Shown: positions 8,811-16,213 of the stretch, one piece after another
Numbering within the stretch: the first letter of the stretch is position 1
Layout of the letters: each line of letters begins with the position of its first letter
Origin: Streptomyces sp. NBC_01431
GTDB taxonomy: Bacteria; Actinomycetota; Actinomycetes; Streptomycetales; Streptomycetaceae
Assembly (NCBI RefSeq): GCF_036231355.1
Contig: NZ_CP109496.1
Location: 8,060,001-8,124,000, forward strand
Direction: 5' to 3'
Length of the DNA stretch: 64,000 bases
Translations under genes and position numbers: made by a program
The notes under the pieces: model-generated
Database searches by the model: none
Seen by the model: only the letters and a program-made list of their open reading frames with translations
What the model was told of the DNA's origin: nothing

Positions 8811-9214
8811 CGCACACGCTCCGGTACCAGGGGAGCGGGCTCGGTCACCGGGGGTGCGGGCTCGGTGGCCCTGCCCAGGGCGATGGCCTGCACGGGGCAG
8901 GCCGCGGCGGCCCGCTCGACCTCGCGGCGGGTGCCGGCGGCGGGCGCGTAGTCGTACTCCAGCGCCTCCTCGCCGTGGAACCGGAAGACGGCCGGTGCGG
9001 CATAGACGCACTGCCCGTAGCTCTGGCAACGGTTCAGGTCCACGACCAGCCGGAGCCTGCCGGATGGGGGCTGGGGGAAATCGGCCGGGCCGGGGGAGTC
9101 GGTGGGGTCGGCGGATTGCGTGAGGCCGTCGGGCCTTGTCAGGTCCGCGTCGGCCCATTCGGCCGGCTCGGCGGCATCAGCGGCTCCAGCGGAATCAATG
9201 GATCCGGTGAGCAT
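8807..9214 (-). CDS. [3Fe-4S] ferredoxin for the P450
   Basis: A 135-residue protein whose core (residues 55-115) is a P450-type ferredoxin with CxxYxxC at 63-69 and CP at 106-107. Tyr replaces the fourth ligand, as in [3Fe-4S] ferredoxins. The N-terminal 50 residues are an Ala/Asp/Pro-rich extension. The ATG at 9212-9214 is preferred because GGGAGGAGAG lies just upstream. It delivers electrons from the adjacent reductase to the P450, and its stop codon overlaps the reductase start. Confidence 0.85.
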   Translation of the reverse strand: MLTGSIDSAGAADAAEPAEWADADLTRPDGLTQSADPTDSPGPADFPQPPSGRLRLVVDLNRCQSYGQCVYAAPAVFRFHGEEALEYDYAPAAGTRREVERAAAACPVQAIALGRATEPAPPVTEPAPLVPERVR

Positions 9215-9327
9215 GTCTTTGCTCTCCTCCCAGGTTGGTGGGGGTGTGGCGGTGCTTTCGGTGATCGACGGGGCCTGGGCGTGGCTCCCTTGCTCCTCGA
9301 TCACGACTTCCGATCGCGAACGCCATT

Positions 9328-9347
9328 CAAATAGTCACCACTATTTG
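9328..9347. promoter_or_regulatory. palindromic operator 1 (TetR type)
   Basis: CAAATAGT-CACC-ACTATTTG is a perfect 8-bp inverted repeat in the intergenic region between the ferredoxin gene and the divergent tetR. The core ATAGTCACCACTAT is repeated at 9375-9388. This is the expected place and form for a TetR-family operator controlling both directions. Confidence 0.75.
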
Positions 9348-9357
9348 GACTGTACAC

Positions 9358-9397
9358 GCTATTCGAGAATTGACATAGTCACCACTATGCGAATAGC
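9358..9397. promoter_or_regulatory. palindromic operator 2 with outer inverted repeat
   Basis: CATAGT-CACC-ACTATG at 9374-9389 repeats the core of operator 1. It is flanked by an outer inverted repeat, GCTATTCG at 9358-9365 and CGAATAGC at 9390-9397. The centres of the two operator copies are 44 bp apart, about four helical turns. The site ends 9 bp before the tetR ATG, so binding should autorepress tetR. Confidence 0.75.
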
Positions 9398-9406
9398 CTC
9401 ACCAAC

Positions 9407-10072
9407 ATGAGTGCCGAGCAGGACGAACCCGTACGCCAGCGACTGACCCGCGCCGAGGCCAAGGCCCGCACCCGTCGGCTGCTGCTGGATGCGGCGGCCC
9501 GCGTCTTCGCGCGGAAAGGGTTCGCCGGGGCCTCGGTGGAGGAGATCGCCGAGTCCGCCGGCTTCTCCATCGGCGCGCTGTACTCGAACTTCGGCGGCAA
9601 GGAAGCGCTCTTCCTGGAGCTGATGGCCGAACGCGGTCTGGGCCGCGTCGCCGAGGCCGCCCAGACCCTCGACCGGCACGAGGCCGGCACCGGAGAGGCC
9701 GCCGCCGAACTGGGGCGCCTGCTGGTGGACGTCGCCGACAAGGACACCGACTTCGCCCCACTCCAGGCCGAGTTCTGGCTCTACGCGGTGCGCAATCCGC
9801 ACGTCCTCGACACCATGGCCGCCGCGCTCCGCGAACCGCGCCAGGCGCTGGAGGGGCTGATCGACACCTGGCTCGCCGAACAGGGCGCGCCCGCCGACGC
9901 CCCCGCCGATGCCGTGGCCACGGTGGTGGCCGCACTGTTCCAGGGGCTGGTGCGCCTGCGACGGGTCGACCCGGACGGCGTCCCCGAAGAACTCTTCGGC
10001 CAGGCCCTGGTCTGGCTGTTCGCCGGCATCCATGCCGGCGCCGCCCCCACAAGCGGTCCCGACCAGCACTGA
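9407..10072 (+). CDS. TetR-family transcriptional regulator
   Basis: A 221-residue TetR-family protein. The N-terminal helix-turn-helix spans about residues 20-65 (FARKGFAGASVEEIAESAGFSIGALYSNFG condensed) and is followed by a helical ligand-binding domain. It is transcribed divergently from the ferredoxin-reductase-P450 operon with twin operators between, so it is the likely local repressor, released by the P450 substrate or a related compound. The start follows the operator with a 9-bp spacer. Confidence 0.9.
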   Translation: MSAEQDEPVRQRLTRAEAKARTRRLLLDAAARVFARKGFAGASVEEIAESAGFSIGALYSNFGGKEALFLELMAERGLGRVAEAAQTLDRHEAGTGEAAAELGRLLVDVADKDTDFAPLQAEFWLYAVRNPHVLDTMAAALREPRQALEGLIDTWLAEQGAPADAPADAVATVVAALFQGLVRLRRVDPDGVPEELFGQALVWLFAGIHAGAAPTSGPDQH

Positions 10073-10159
10073 CCGGCCACGACAGGAACCTCGTCGCGCG
10101 CATCTCCTGCTGCTCGCTCCGTTTCTCCGCCCCTGTTCCTCCTGCCGGAAGCCGCCTAC

Positions 10160-11002
10160 ATGAACCCGCACGTGTCACAGGGCACCCCTGCCCCCGGAGG
10201 CATCGGCAGGGTCTACGCCCTCATCGGCATCGTCCTTGCCGTCATGTGGGTGGGGGAGACCACCGAGCCCGCGTGGGCCCATGGGCTGCGCACCGTCGTC
10301 CTCCTGCTGACCCTGCCGCCGCTGCTGCTGCCGGCCAACCGCCGCCTCACCGCCGCGTTCCATACCGCCGCGCGCCCCGGCCCGGCACTCGCACGACTGA
10401 TCACCGTCCGAGTCCTGATCGTCACGGCGGCACTCGCCGCCAACGCGCTCCTCGGGCACCTGCTGGACCCGCACTCCGGCCACGTGCTCCGCGCGCTCGC
10501 AGTCCGTGTGCTGTGCGTCCTGCTGACCATCCCGCTCCAGATCCGCGCGGCCCACCGGTCACGCGCCCGGGGCGTCCACCCCTCGGCCCGCCCCACGCTG
10601 TCCGCGCCCCGCGTGATCGGCGCCAAGCTGACCCTGGCCACGGCCGCCCTGCTGGCCCAGCTCCTGCTCAACCCCTACATGGCCAACGCCCAGTTGGTCA
10701 TCGCCGCCGCCCTCGCCGTCACCGTGACCGCGCTGGGCCCCGCACTCCATGCTCGGCTGCTGATCGCCCCTGCCGCCGGCCCTTCGTCCGGCCCGGCCGC
10801 CCAGGAACAGAGTCCGGCCGGCGCCACGACCTCGTGGCCACAGGCCCCCAGCGCGGCACCATATGGGAGGACGTACGTACCGTGCACCTGGTGCGCGCCG
10901 ATGCGGCGCGCACCGCGCGCGGTGCGGGTGATCTTCTTTGCCTCGAAGAGCTGCGGGGCCATACTTCTGAGCAGGTTGCCGGGCTCGCACCTACGGCGGT
11001 GA
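10160..11002 (+). CDS. multi-pass membrane protein of unknown function
   Basis: A 280-residue reading frame. About five or six hydrophobic segments lie between residues 14 and 205 (for example VYALIGIVLAVMWVG and VLCVLLTIPLQI). Family not recognised. From about residue 225 the sequence loses membrane character and runs through a GC hairpin at 10890-10914, so the native C-terminus may have been replaced by a frame change. It follows tetR on the same strand after 87 bp and could be co-transcribed. Confidence 0.5.
   Translation: MNPHVSQGTPAPGGIGRVYALIGIVLAVMWVGETTEPAWAHGLRTVVLLLTLPPLLLPANRRLTAAFHTAARPGPALARLITVRVLIVTAALAANALLGHLLDPHSGHVLRALAVRVLCVLLTIPLQIRAAHRSRARGVHPSARPTLSAPRVIGAKLTLATAALLAQLLLNPYMANAQLVIAAALAVTVTALGPALHARLLIAPAAGPSSGPAAQEQSPAGATTSWPQAPSAAPYGRTYVPCTWCAPMRRAPRAVRVIFFASKSCGAILLSRLPGSHLRR
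10890..10914 (+). terminator. GC-rich hairpin
   Basis: GGTGCGCGCC and GGCGCGCACC form a perfect 10-bp stem with a 5-base loop. It lies near the end of the membrane-protein frame and before the convergent marR gene. It could end transcription from one or both sides; there is no T tract, which is normal in Streptomyces. Confidence 0.4.
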
Positions 11003-11040
11003 CGGGCGAGGGAACTGCGGGGCCGGGCGCAGTGCTTTGG

Positions 11041-11538
11041 TCAGTCTTCGCCCTGGGCCGGGATGGTACCGGCGGCGATGGCGTCGAATTGGGTGGTCAG
11101 GTCGCGTGTCAGGCGGGTGAGCAGGCGGAGGAGCTCGGTGCGGTCCTGGTGCGGCCACTGGGCGAGCGCCGCGGTGAACCAGCCGTTGACGACGGTGGTG
11201 TACCGGTCGACGATCCGCTGCCCGGGGGGTGTGAGGGCGATCAGGCGGGCCCTTTGGTCCTCGGGGTCGGGGACGCGCTTGATGAGCGCCCGCTTTTCCA
11301 GGCTGTTGAGGTGACGGGTGACGTGGGGTCCGACGACGTGCATGCGGGTGGCGATCTCGCCTACGCGCAGCGGGTGTTCGGCGGCGTCCAGGACGACCAG
11401 GATCGTCATGGCAGGCCGGTCCAGTGTCACTCCGGCGTCCTGGACGGCCTGCTCGTAAAGCTGCCCGCGGTTGAGCAGAGTCCGCAGCTGGAGCAGGTGT
11501 GGCAGCAGCCCGGTAGTCGCGTCGCTGAGCGGATCCAT
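11041..11538 (-). CDS. MarR-family transcriptional regulator
   Basis: A 165-residue MarR protein with the winged helix at about residues 45-110 (LRVGEIATRMHVVGPHVTRHLNSLEKRALIKRV, shortened here). The ATG at 11538 is chosen over longer frames because AAGGAG lies nine bases upstream. It is divergent from the FAD monooxygenase gene at 11653; two copies of a TACCTA/TAGGTA palindrome lie between them. It probably represses the monooxygenase and itself and is released by a phenolic ligand. Confidence 0.9.
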   Translation of the reverse strand: MDPLSDATTGLLPHLLQLRTLLNRGQLYEQAVQDAGVTLDRPAMTILVVLDAAEHPLRVGEIATRMHVVGPHVTRHLNSLEKRALIKRVPDPEDQRARLIALTPPGQRIVDRYTTVVNGWFTAALAQWPHQDRTELLRLLTRLTRDLTTQFDAIAAGTIPAQGED

Positions 11539-11557
11539 GTCCCGCACTCCTTGATAG

Positions 11558-11574
11558 ATACCTAACGTAGGTAT
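11558..11574. promoter_or_regulatory. MarR operator, copy 1
   Basis: ATACCTA-ACG-TAGGTAT is a perfect 7-bp inverted repeat 20 bp upstream of the marR start. It matches copy 2 at 11629-11643 in both half sites. Position and symmetry fit autoregulation by the adjacent MarR protein. Confidence 0.75.
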
Positions 11575-11628
11575 ATTGTATCCCTCGGAAGCCGACCTCG
11601 CAGGAGATCGGGCCGCCGACAAACATGA

Positions 11629-11643
11629 TACCTAAGGTAGGTA
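11629..11643. promoter_or_regulatory. MarR operator, copy 2
   Basis: TACCTA-AGG-TAGGTA has the same half sites as copy 1, with the centres 70 bp apart, and ends nine bases before the monooxygenase ATG. A protein bound here would block transcription or translation initiation of the monooxygenase. Confidence 0.75.
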
Positions 11644-11652
11644 ATCAACGTC

Positions 11653-13200
11653 ATGAATGAGCCCGCCCCCTCCACCGTGAACGTAGCCACGACCGACGTC
11701 CTGATCATCGGCGCTGGCCCCACCGGCCTGACCCTGGCCTGCGACCTGGCCCGACGCGGTGTCAGCTTCCTCCTCCTGGAGCGCTCCACCACGCCCAGCA
11801 CCGCCTCCCGCGCCAAGACCATCCAGCCCCGCACCATGGAGGTCGCCGACAACCTCGGCGTGGCCGGGCGCGTCCTGACCGAGGGCCGGGTGAACGTCCC
11901 CACCCGCCACTACGACCGCGCCCGGGTGGTCTCCGAGGCGGTGGAGCTCGCCGCAGGGGTGCGTACCACGGACGCCCCCTACCCGCCGGTCTGGCTCTCC
12001 CAGCCGCGGTTCGAGCAGATCCTGCGCGACCACCTGACCGAGCTCGGCGGAACCGTCCACTGGGGCAGCGAGGTCACCGACCTCCAGCAGGACGGTGACG
12101 GCGTCACCGCCACCGTCACCACCAGGCCCGACGCGGGCAGCCGCACCGTCCACGCCCGCTACGCGGTCGGCGTCGACGGCGGACGCAGCACCGTCCGCGC
12201 ACTGGCCGGCATCGAACTGCACGGCACCTCCCTGACCGACCAGCGCTGGCACCTGGGCGACGTCCGCGTCACCGGCCTGTCCCGCCACTGCCAGCACCTG
12301 TGGACCAGCAAGGAGGACGGCCTGCTGTCCCTGTTCCCGCTGCCCGGCACCGACCTGTGGCAGTTCCAGGCCTCCATTCCCGCCGACCCGGCCGAGCCCG
12401 AGGAGCCGTCGCTGGAGCTGTTCCGACGCATCTTCGCCGAGCGCGCCGGCGTCCCCGGCGTGGTCATCCAGGACGTCGCCTGGCTCTCCCTCTACCGGAT
12501 CAACGTGCTCCTCGCCGACCACTACCGCAGCGGGCGGATCCTCTTGGCGGGCGACGCCGCCCACATCCACTCCCCGGTCGGCGGCCAGGGCATGAACACC
12601 GGCATCCAGGACGCCTACAACCTCGGCTGGAAACTCGCCGCCCTCCTCGATGGCGCCGACCCCGCCCTGCTTGACACCTATGAGCACGAGCGCCGCCCCG
12701 TCGCCCGCAGCGTCCTGGACGACAGCACCACCCGCCTGGGCAAGGTGATGCGCGCGCTAGGCGAGAGCGCCGGCCCCTCCGCCCAGCAGGGACTCACCGA
12801 CGACCGCACCACGGGCCTGGGCGTCGCCTACACCGACAGCCCGCTCACGCACGGCCCCGGCGCGGGAGTCCGCGCCCCCGACGCACCCTGCCGCAACGCC
12901 GGGACCGGCCGCCCCACCCGTCTGTTCGACCTGCTGCGCGGCCCCCACTGGACCCTGCTTTCCTTCGGGAGCACCGCCGTCCAGCAGATCCCGGACGGCC
13001 CGCGCACCATCCGCGTGACCACCGACCTGACCGCCACCGGCGCCGACGCCGTCATCGACGCTGATGGCCTCGCCCACCATGCCTACGGAACCGCCGGCGA
13101 CGAACTCGTCCTCATCCGCCCCGACGGCTACATCGCCACCCGCCGCCCCGCCAGCGACCTGGCCGCAGTCCTCGCCCTGGCGGCTGCCAACGGCATGTGA
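11653..13200 (+). CDS. FAD-dependent aromatic monooxygenase (PHBH/PgaE-type)
   Basis: A 515-residue class A flavoprotein hydroxylase. GAGPTG is at residues 20-25, the VDGGRS (DG) motif near 174-179, and GDAAHIHSP at 300-308 with the GGQGMNTGIQDAYNLGWKL helix after it. A C-terminal thioredoxin-like domain is present, as in polyketide or phenol hydroxylases. It would hydroxylate an aromatic ring with NAD(P)H and O2. Control by the divergent MarR gene suggests induction by its own aromatic substrate. Confidence 0.9.
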   Translation: MNEPAPSTVNVATTDVLIIGAGPTGLTLACDLARRGVSFLLLERSTTPSTASRAKTIQPRTMEVADNLGVAGRVLTEGRVNVPTRHYDRARVVSEAVELAAGVRTTDAPYPPVWLSQPRFEQILRDHLTELGGTVHWGSEVTDLQQDGDGVTATVTTRPDAGSRTVHARYAVGVDGGRSTVRALAGIELHGTSLTDQRWHLGDVRVTGLSRHCQHLWTSKEDGLLSLFPLPGTDLWQFQASIPADPAEPEEPSLELFRRIFAERAGVPGVVIQDVAWLSLYRINVLLADHYRSGRILLAGDAAHIHSPVGGQGMNTGIQDAYNLGWKLAALLDGADPALLDTYEHERRPVARSVLDDSTTRLGKVMRALGESAGPSAQQGLTDDRTTGLGVAYTDSPLTHGPGAGVRAPDAPCRNAGTGRPTRLFDLLRGPHWTLLSFGSTAVQQIPDGPRTIRVTTDLTATGADAVIDADGLAHHAYGTAGDELVLIRPDGYIATRRPASDLAAVLALAAANGM

Positions 13201-13494
13201 CCTGCCGAGCTGGACGCGCGGCGGACAGAACCGAAGTCAGTGGTGCCCCACGCCTTCTCGCCCCTGCCGATCCGCGCCCCGGCATCCGCGGACGATTCAT
13301 CGGCGAAGGCGGAGAGTGCCCCAGCCCCGACTGGAGACCACGTCGTACCCGAGTGCTGCCAGTTGGGGACTATCAGGATTCCGAATTTATGACACTCCCG
13401 CCGGTTATCCGACGCGCCGCCGATGTCATGGCGACGCGCTTCGTGTCCACTGTTGGTTCGCGAGGGACGCCACACGCTTGGGAACACCCCAAGG
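13201..13494. other. intergenic stretch, nothing recognised
   Basis: Between the convergent monooxygenase and hydrolase genes there is no credible coding frame. The sequence has lower GC around 13370-13400. No clear terminator hairpin was picked out. Confidence 0.5.
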
Positions 13495-14526
13495 TCATCT
13501 CGCACATGCGCCTCCGAGCCGATCGGCGTGGGCCATCGGCTCGGAGACTCCTGCGGGATTCCGCACAGGGTTTCGGACGAGGTAGTCGTTCAGCGTGTGG
13601 TGGAAGCTTGTCGCCAGGTGGGACTGCGGCGCGAACAGGTCGAACGCGTGGTAGGCGCCGGGGTAGAGGTGCAGCTCCACGGGGACGCCGTGGGCGCGCA
13701 GGCGCGCCGCGTAGTCGAGGTTCTCATCGCGGAAGAGGTCAAGTTCACCGACACCGATGAAAGTCGGGGGCAGGCCGGCGAGGTCGGTAGCCCGGGAGGC
13801 GGCGCAGTATGAAGTCACGTCGTCGGTGCCGACGCGGTCGCCGAGGATCGACTTCCAGGCCGAGATATTGGTCGCGCGGTCCCAGATGCCGATGTCGGTG
13901 ATCTCGTGGCTAGAGTCGGTCGTGTTGCGGTCGTCGAGCATCGGGTACATCAGCAGCCGGAACAACGGGGTCGCCGCGCCGATGTCGCGGATCAGAAGCG
14001 CGGAGGCGGCGGCGATGCCTCCGCCTCCGCTCTGGCCGGCCAGACCGATCCGGGCGGGATCGAGGCCGAGGTCGGTGGCGTTGTCGCTGATCCACCGGTA
14101 GGCCGTGTCCTCGGTGGCGCCGGGCGCGGGGGTTTCCGGGGCCAGCCGGTAGTCGACGCTGACAATGGCGCAGCCGAGTGCCGTGCACAGCGGCTTGAGC
14201 CAGGGTGAGTCCTGGGCAGCGTGGCCGAGCACCTGCCCACCGCCGTGGAACCACATGACGACCGGCAGCGGGCTGGGCGCGTTCTGCGGACGCAGCAGGA
14301 GGATCGGGACGTAGGGGCCGTCGGCGCGCGGCACCTGGATCTCGTGGGTGGTGACGGTGGGCTCGTCGGGGATGGTGCTGGCGATGGATTCGGCCATCGC
14401 GCGGACGCCGACTCGCGTGCCCTCCAGGTCGCTGAGGTCGAACACCCCGGTCGGTGTCATGGGTACGGCCTTCAGGACCTCGGCGAGCTCGGGGTCGATC
14501 CGCTCGCGTGCGTTGTGCTTGTGCAT
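13495..14526 (-). CDS. alpha/beta hydrolase, HSL/GDXG-like esterase
   Basis: A 343-residue enzyme of the hormone-sensitive-lipase family. The oxyanion motif FHGGG lies about 70 residues before the nucleophile motif GQSGGG, where GDSAGG is usual, and a late Asp and His (GVGELDLFRDEN; AYHAFD) complete the triad. AAGGAACGAACAAC precedes the ATG. It cleaves short-chain esters or lactones. It converges on the monooxygenase gene and could act on its product, but no direct evidence links them. Confidence 0.85.
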   Translation of the reverse strand: MHKHNARERIDPELAEVLKAVPMTPTGVFDLSDLEGTRVGVRAMAESIASTIPDEPTVTTHEIQVPRADGPYVPILLLRPQNAPSPLPVVMWFHGGGQVLGHAAQDSPWLKPLCTALGCAIVSVDYRLAPETPAPGATEDTAYRWISDNATDLGLDPARIGLAGQSGGGGIAAASALLIRDIGAATPLFRLLMYPMLDDRNTTDSSHEITDIGIWDRATNISAWKSILGDRVGTDDVTSYCAASRATDLAGLPPTFIGVGELDLFRDENLDYAARLRAHGVPVELHLYPGAYHAFDLFAPQSHLATSFHHTLNDYLVRNPVRNPAGVSEPMAHADRLGGACAR

Positions 14527-14650
14527 GTTGTTCGTTCCTTACGCTGCGATGCGGCGCGGGGCGCGCGGGCGCGTGCAACAGCCGATCGTGGGGATGATGG
14601 CCGATTTCCGCCGCGCGGCGTTGATGCCGGGGCGGCGGACCCGAAGCGGC

Positions 14651-15574
14651 TCAGCGCGCCGTGGTCGTCGGCGCGTCGAAGTAGTGGCCCTGGGCGAGGT
14701 CCTCGATCAGACCGGGCTGGACCGGCTTCCAGCCGAGGAGGTCGCGGGTCAGCGTGGACGACGACGGGTTGTCGACCTGGGTGTGGGCACCGAGGAAGCC
14801 GAAGTGGTCATCGGCCTGGGCCGGCGGGATGCTGACGACGGGCAGGTCCAGCCCGCGGCCGATGGCCTCGGCGATCTCCCGGAAGCTGACCCCCTCGTCG
14901 TCGACAGCGTGCAGCCGTGACCCCGCCGGTGCGGATTCCAGAGCCAGCCGGTACAGGCGTGCCGCGTCGAGCGTGTGCACGGCCGGCCAGCGGTTGGCCC
15001 CGTCGCCGACGTAAGCCGAGACGCCCTTCGACCGAGCGATGGAGACGAAGGTCGGGATGAAACCGTTGTGGTCGAGCGCGCTGTGGACGCTCGGAGTGAG
15101 CCGGACGACGGACGAGCGGATACCGCGCTCCGCGAGAGCGGCCACCGCGTTCTCGGCGTCGATCCGCGGGCCCGCGCCGAGCGCGTCCACTTCGGTGAGG
15201 GGGTCCCGCAGTCCTGCGAAGGCGAACAGTACCGTTCCCGACGTGGCCACCAGGGGCTTACCGGTGCCGGCGAGCGCGTTCCCGAGCGTCTCGACGGCGC
15301 GCAGATCCGCCGCGACCGCGCTGTCGAAGTCGCCGGCGAACATGGCGTCGTGCTTGAAAGCCAGGTGGATGACGCCGTCCGCCGCGGCGGCGGCCGCGGC
15401 GAGGCTGTCGAGACCGTCGAGGTCGCCCCGGTGCACCTGGGCACCGGCGGCCGCCAACGAGGCGGCGGACCTGTCCGAGCGAGCCAAGCCGACGACCTGA
15501 TGCCCGGCTTCGAGGAGCTCGGGGACGACGGCGGAGCCGAGGTGTCCGGAGGCTCCGGTGACGAATACGCGCAT
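14651..15574 (-). CDS. NAD(P)-dependent epimerase/reductase (extended SDR)
   Basis: The chosen start (MRVFVTGASGHLG) gives 307 residues and puts the Rossmann loop TGASGHLG at the N-terminus, with GAGGGC as ribosome binding site. The protein resembles SDR-a5-like NAD-dependent epimerases and isoflavone-reductase-like enzymes of actinobacteria. It is divergent from a truncated tetR gene, with a strong palindrome between, so it was probably TetR-repressed; with the regulator broken it may now be constitutive. Confidence 0.85.
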   Translation of the reverse strand: MRVFVTGASGHLGSAVVPELLEAGHQVVGLARSDRSAASLAAAGAQVHRGDLDGLDSLAAAAAAADGVIHLAFKHDAMFAGDFDSAVAADLRAVETLGNALAGTGKPLVATSGTVLFAFAGLRDPLTEVDALGAGPRIDAENAVAALAERGIRSSVVRLTPSVHSALDHNGFIPTFVSIARSKGVSAYVGDGANRWPAVHTLDAARLYRLALESAPAGSRLHAVDDEGVSFREIAEAIGRGLDLPVVSIPPAQADDHFGFLGAHTQVDNPSSSTLTRDLLGWKPVQPGLIEDLAQGHYFDAPTTTAR

Positions 15575-15617
15575 GGTTGTGCCCTCCTGCGGCGGGCTCC
15601 CCACCCCGGTGGGGAGG

Positions 15618-15638
15618 TGATGTCAGTAACTGACATCA
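15618..15638. promoter_or_regulatory. perfect TetR-type palindrome
   Basis: TGATGTCAGT and ACTGACATCA form a perfect 10-bp inverted repeat around a central A. A second, imperfect copy (TGATGTCAG...CTGTCATC) lies at 15642-15662. The pair sits between the epimerase start and the tetR start, the usual position for a TetR operator. Confidence 0.75.
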
Positions 15639-15679
15639 CTCTGATGTCAGCTTCTGTCATCGGCGGCTAGGATCGGATC

Positions 15680-15919
15680 ATGAGCCGATGGAAACCCGAC
15701 GCACGAGGCCGTCTGGAGAAGGCGGCGCTGGAGCTCTACAACCACAAAGGCTTCGACGCCACCACAGTCGCGGAGATCGCCACCCGTGCCGGGCTCACCC
15801 AACGGACCTTCTACCGGCACTTCGCCGACAAGCGGGAAGTCCTCTTCCCGGCCGCCAACCCCCTCGCCGACACCCTCGCGGACGCCACGGCCGCCGCCCC
15901 GGTCCCCGTGATCAAGTGA
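15680..15919 (+). pseudogene. TetR-family regulator truncated after the DNA-binding domain
   Basis: The 79-residue frame holds a complete TetR helix-turn-helix (residues 10-55; ATTVAEIATRAGLTQRTFYRHF) and then ends. The ligand-binding and dimerisation domain of about 120-140 residues is missing. An IS21 istA scrap begins 42 bp later, so an insertion and deletion probably removed the 3' end. The short product might still bind weakly but should not dimerise or sense a ligand. Confidence 0.75.
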
Positions 15920-15961
15920 TCAGTCTGGCTCCATGAGAGTCAGGTGGAAGAGGTGATCGGT

Positions 15962-15997
15962 GTGGAGGACTGGGTTGAGATCCGGCGGCTCCACCGT
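15962..15997 (+). pseudogene. IS21 istA N-terminal scrap
   Basis: VEDWVEIRRLHR is the start of an IS21-family IstA transposase; almost the same words open the istA fragment at 45977. Only 12 codons match before the frame is lost. It marks an old IS21 end beside the truncated tetR. Confidence 0.45.
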
Positions 15998-16213
15998 GCA
16001 CCCAGCGCGACGGGCCGGGGAATTCTCCGTCGTGCCGGACGCTCTCATGGCCCGCCGTCCCAGGCGGGGCCGCTCCGCGCGCGGCGGGCAGGGCCAGTCA
16101 CGTATTGCGGCCCACCTGGGCGGGCGCGGTCTCCTTCGTGATCGGCGGCTCGCCGTTCCGTCTCGGTGTGTCCTTCACCCGAGGATGGATTCGTCACTGT
16201 TTGAATCACCTTC

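Noticed and set aside
7593..8951. 452-codon plus-strand ORF
   Set aside because: It is antisense to the ferredoxin reductase and has no recognisable motif.
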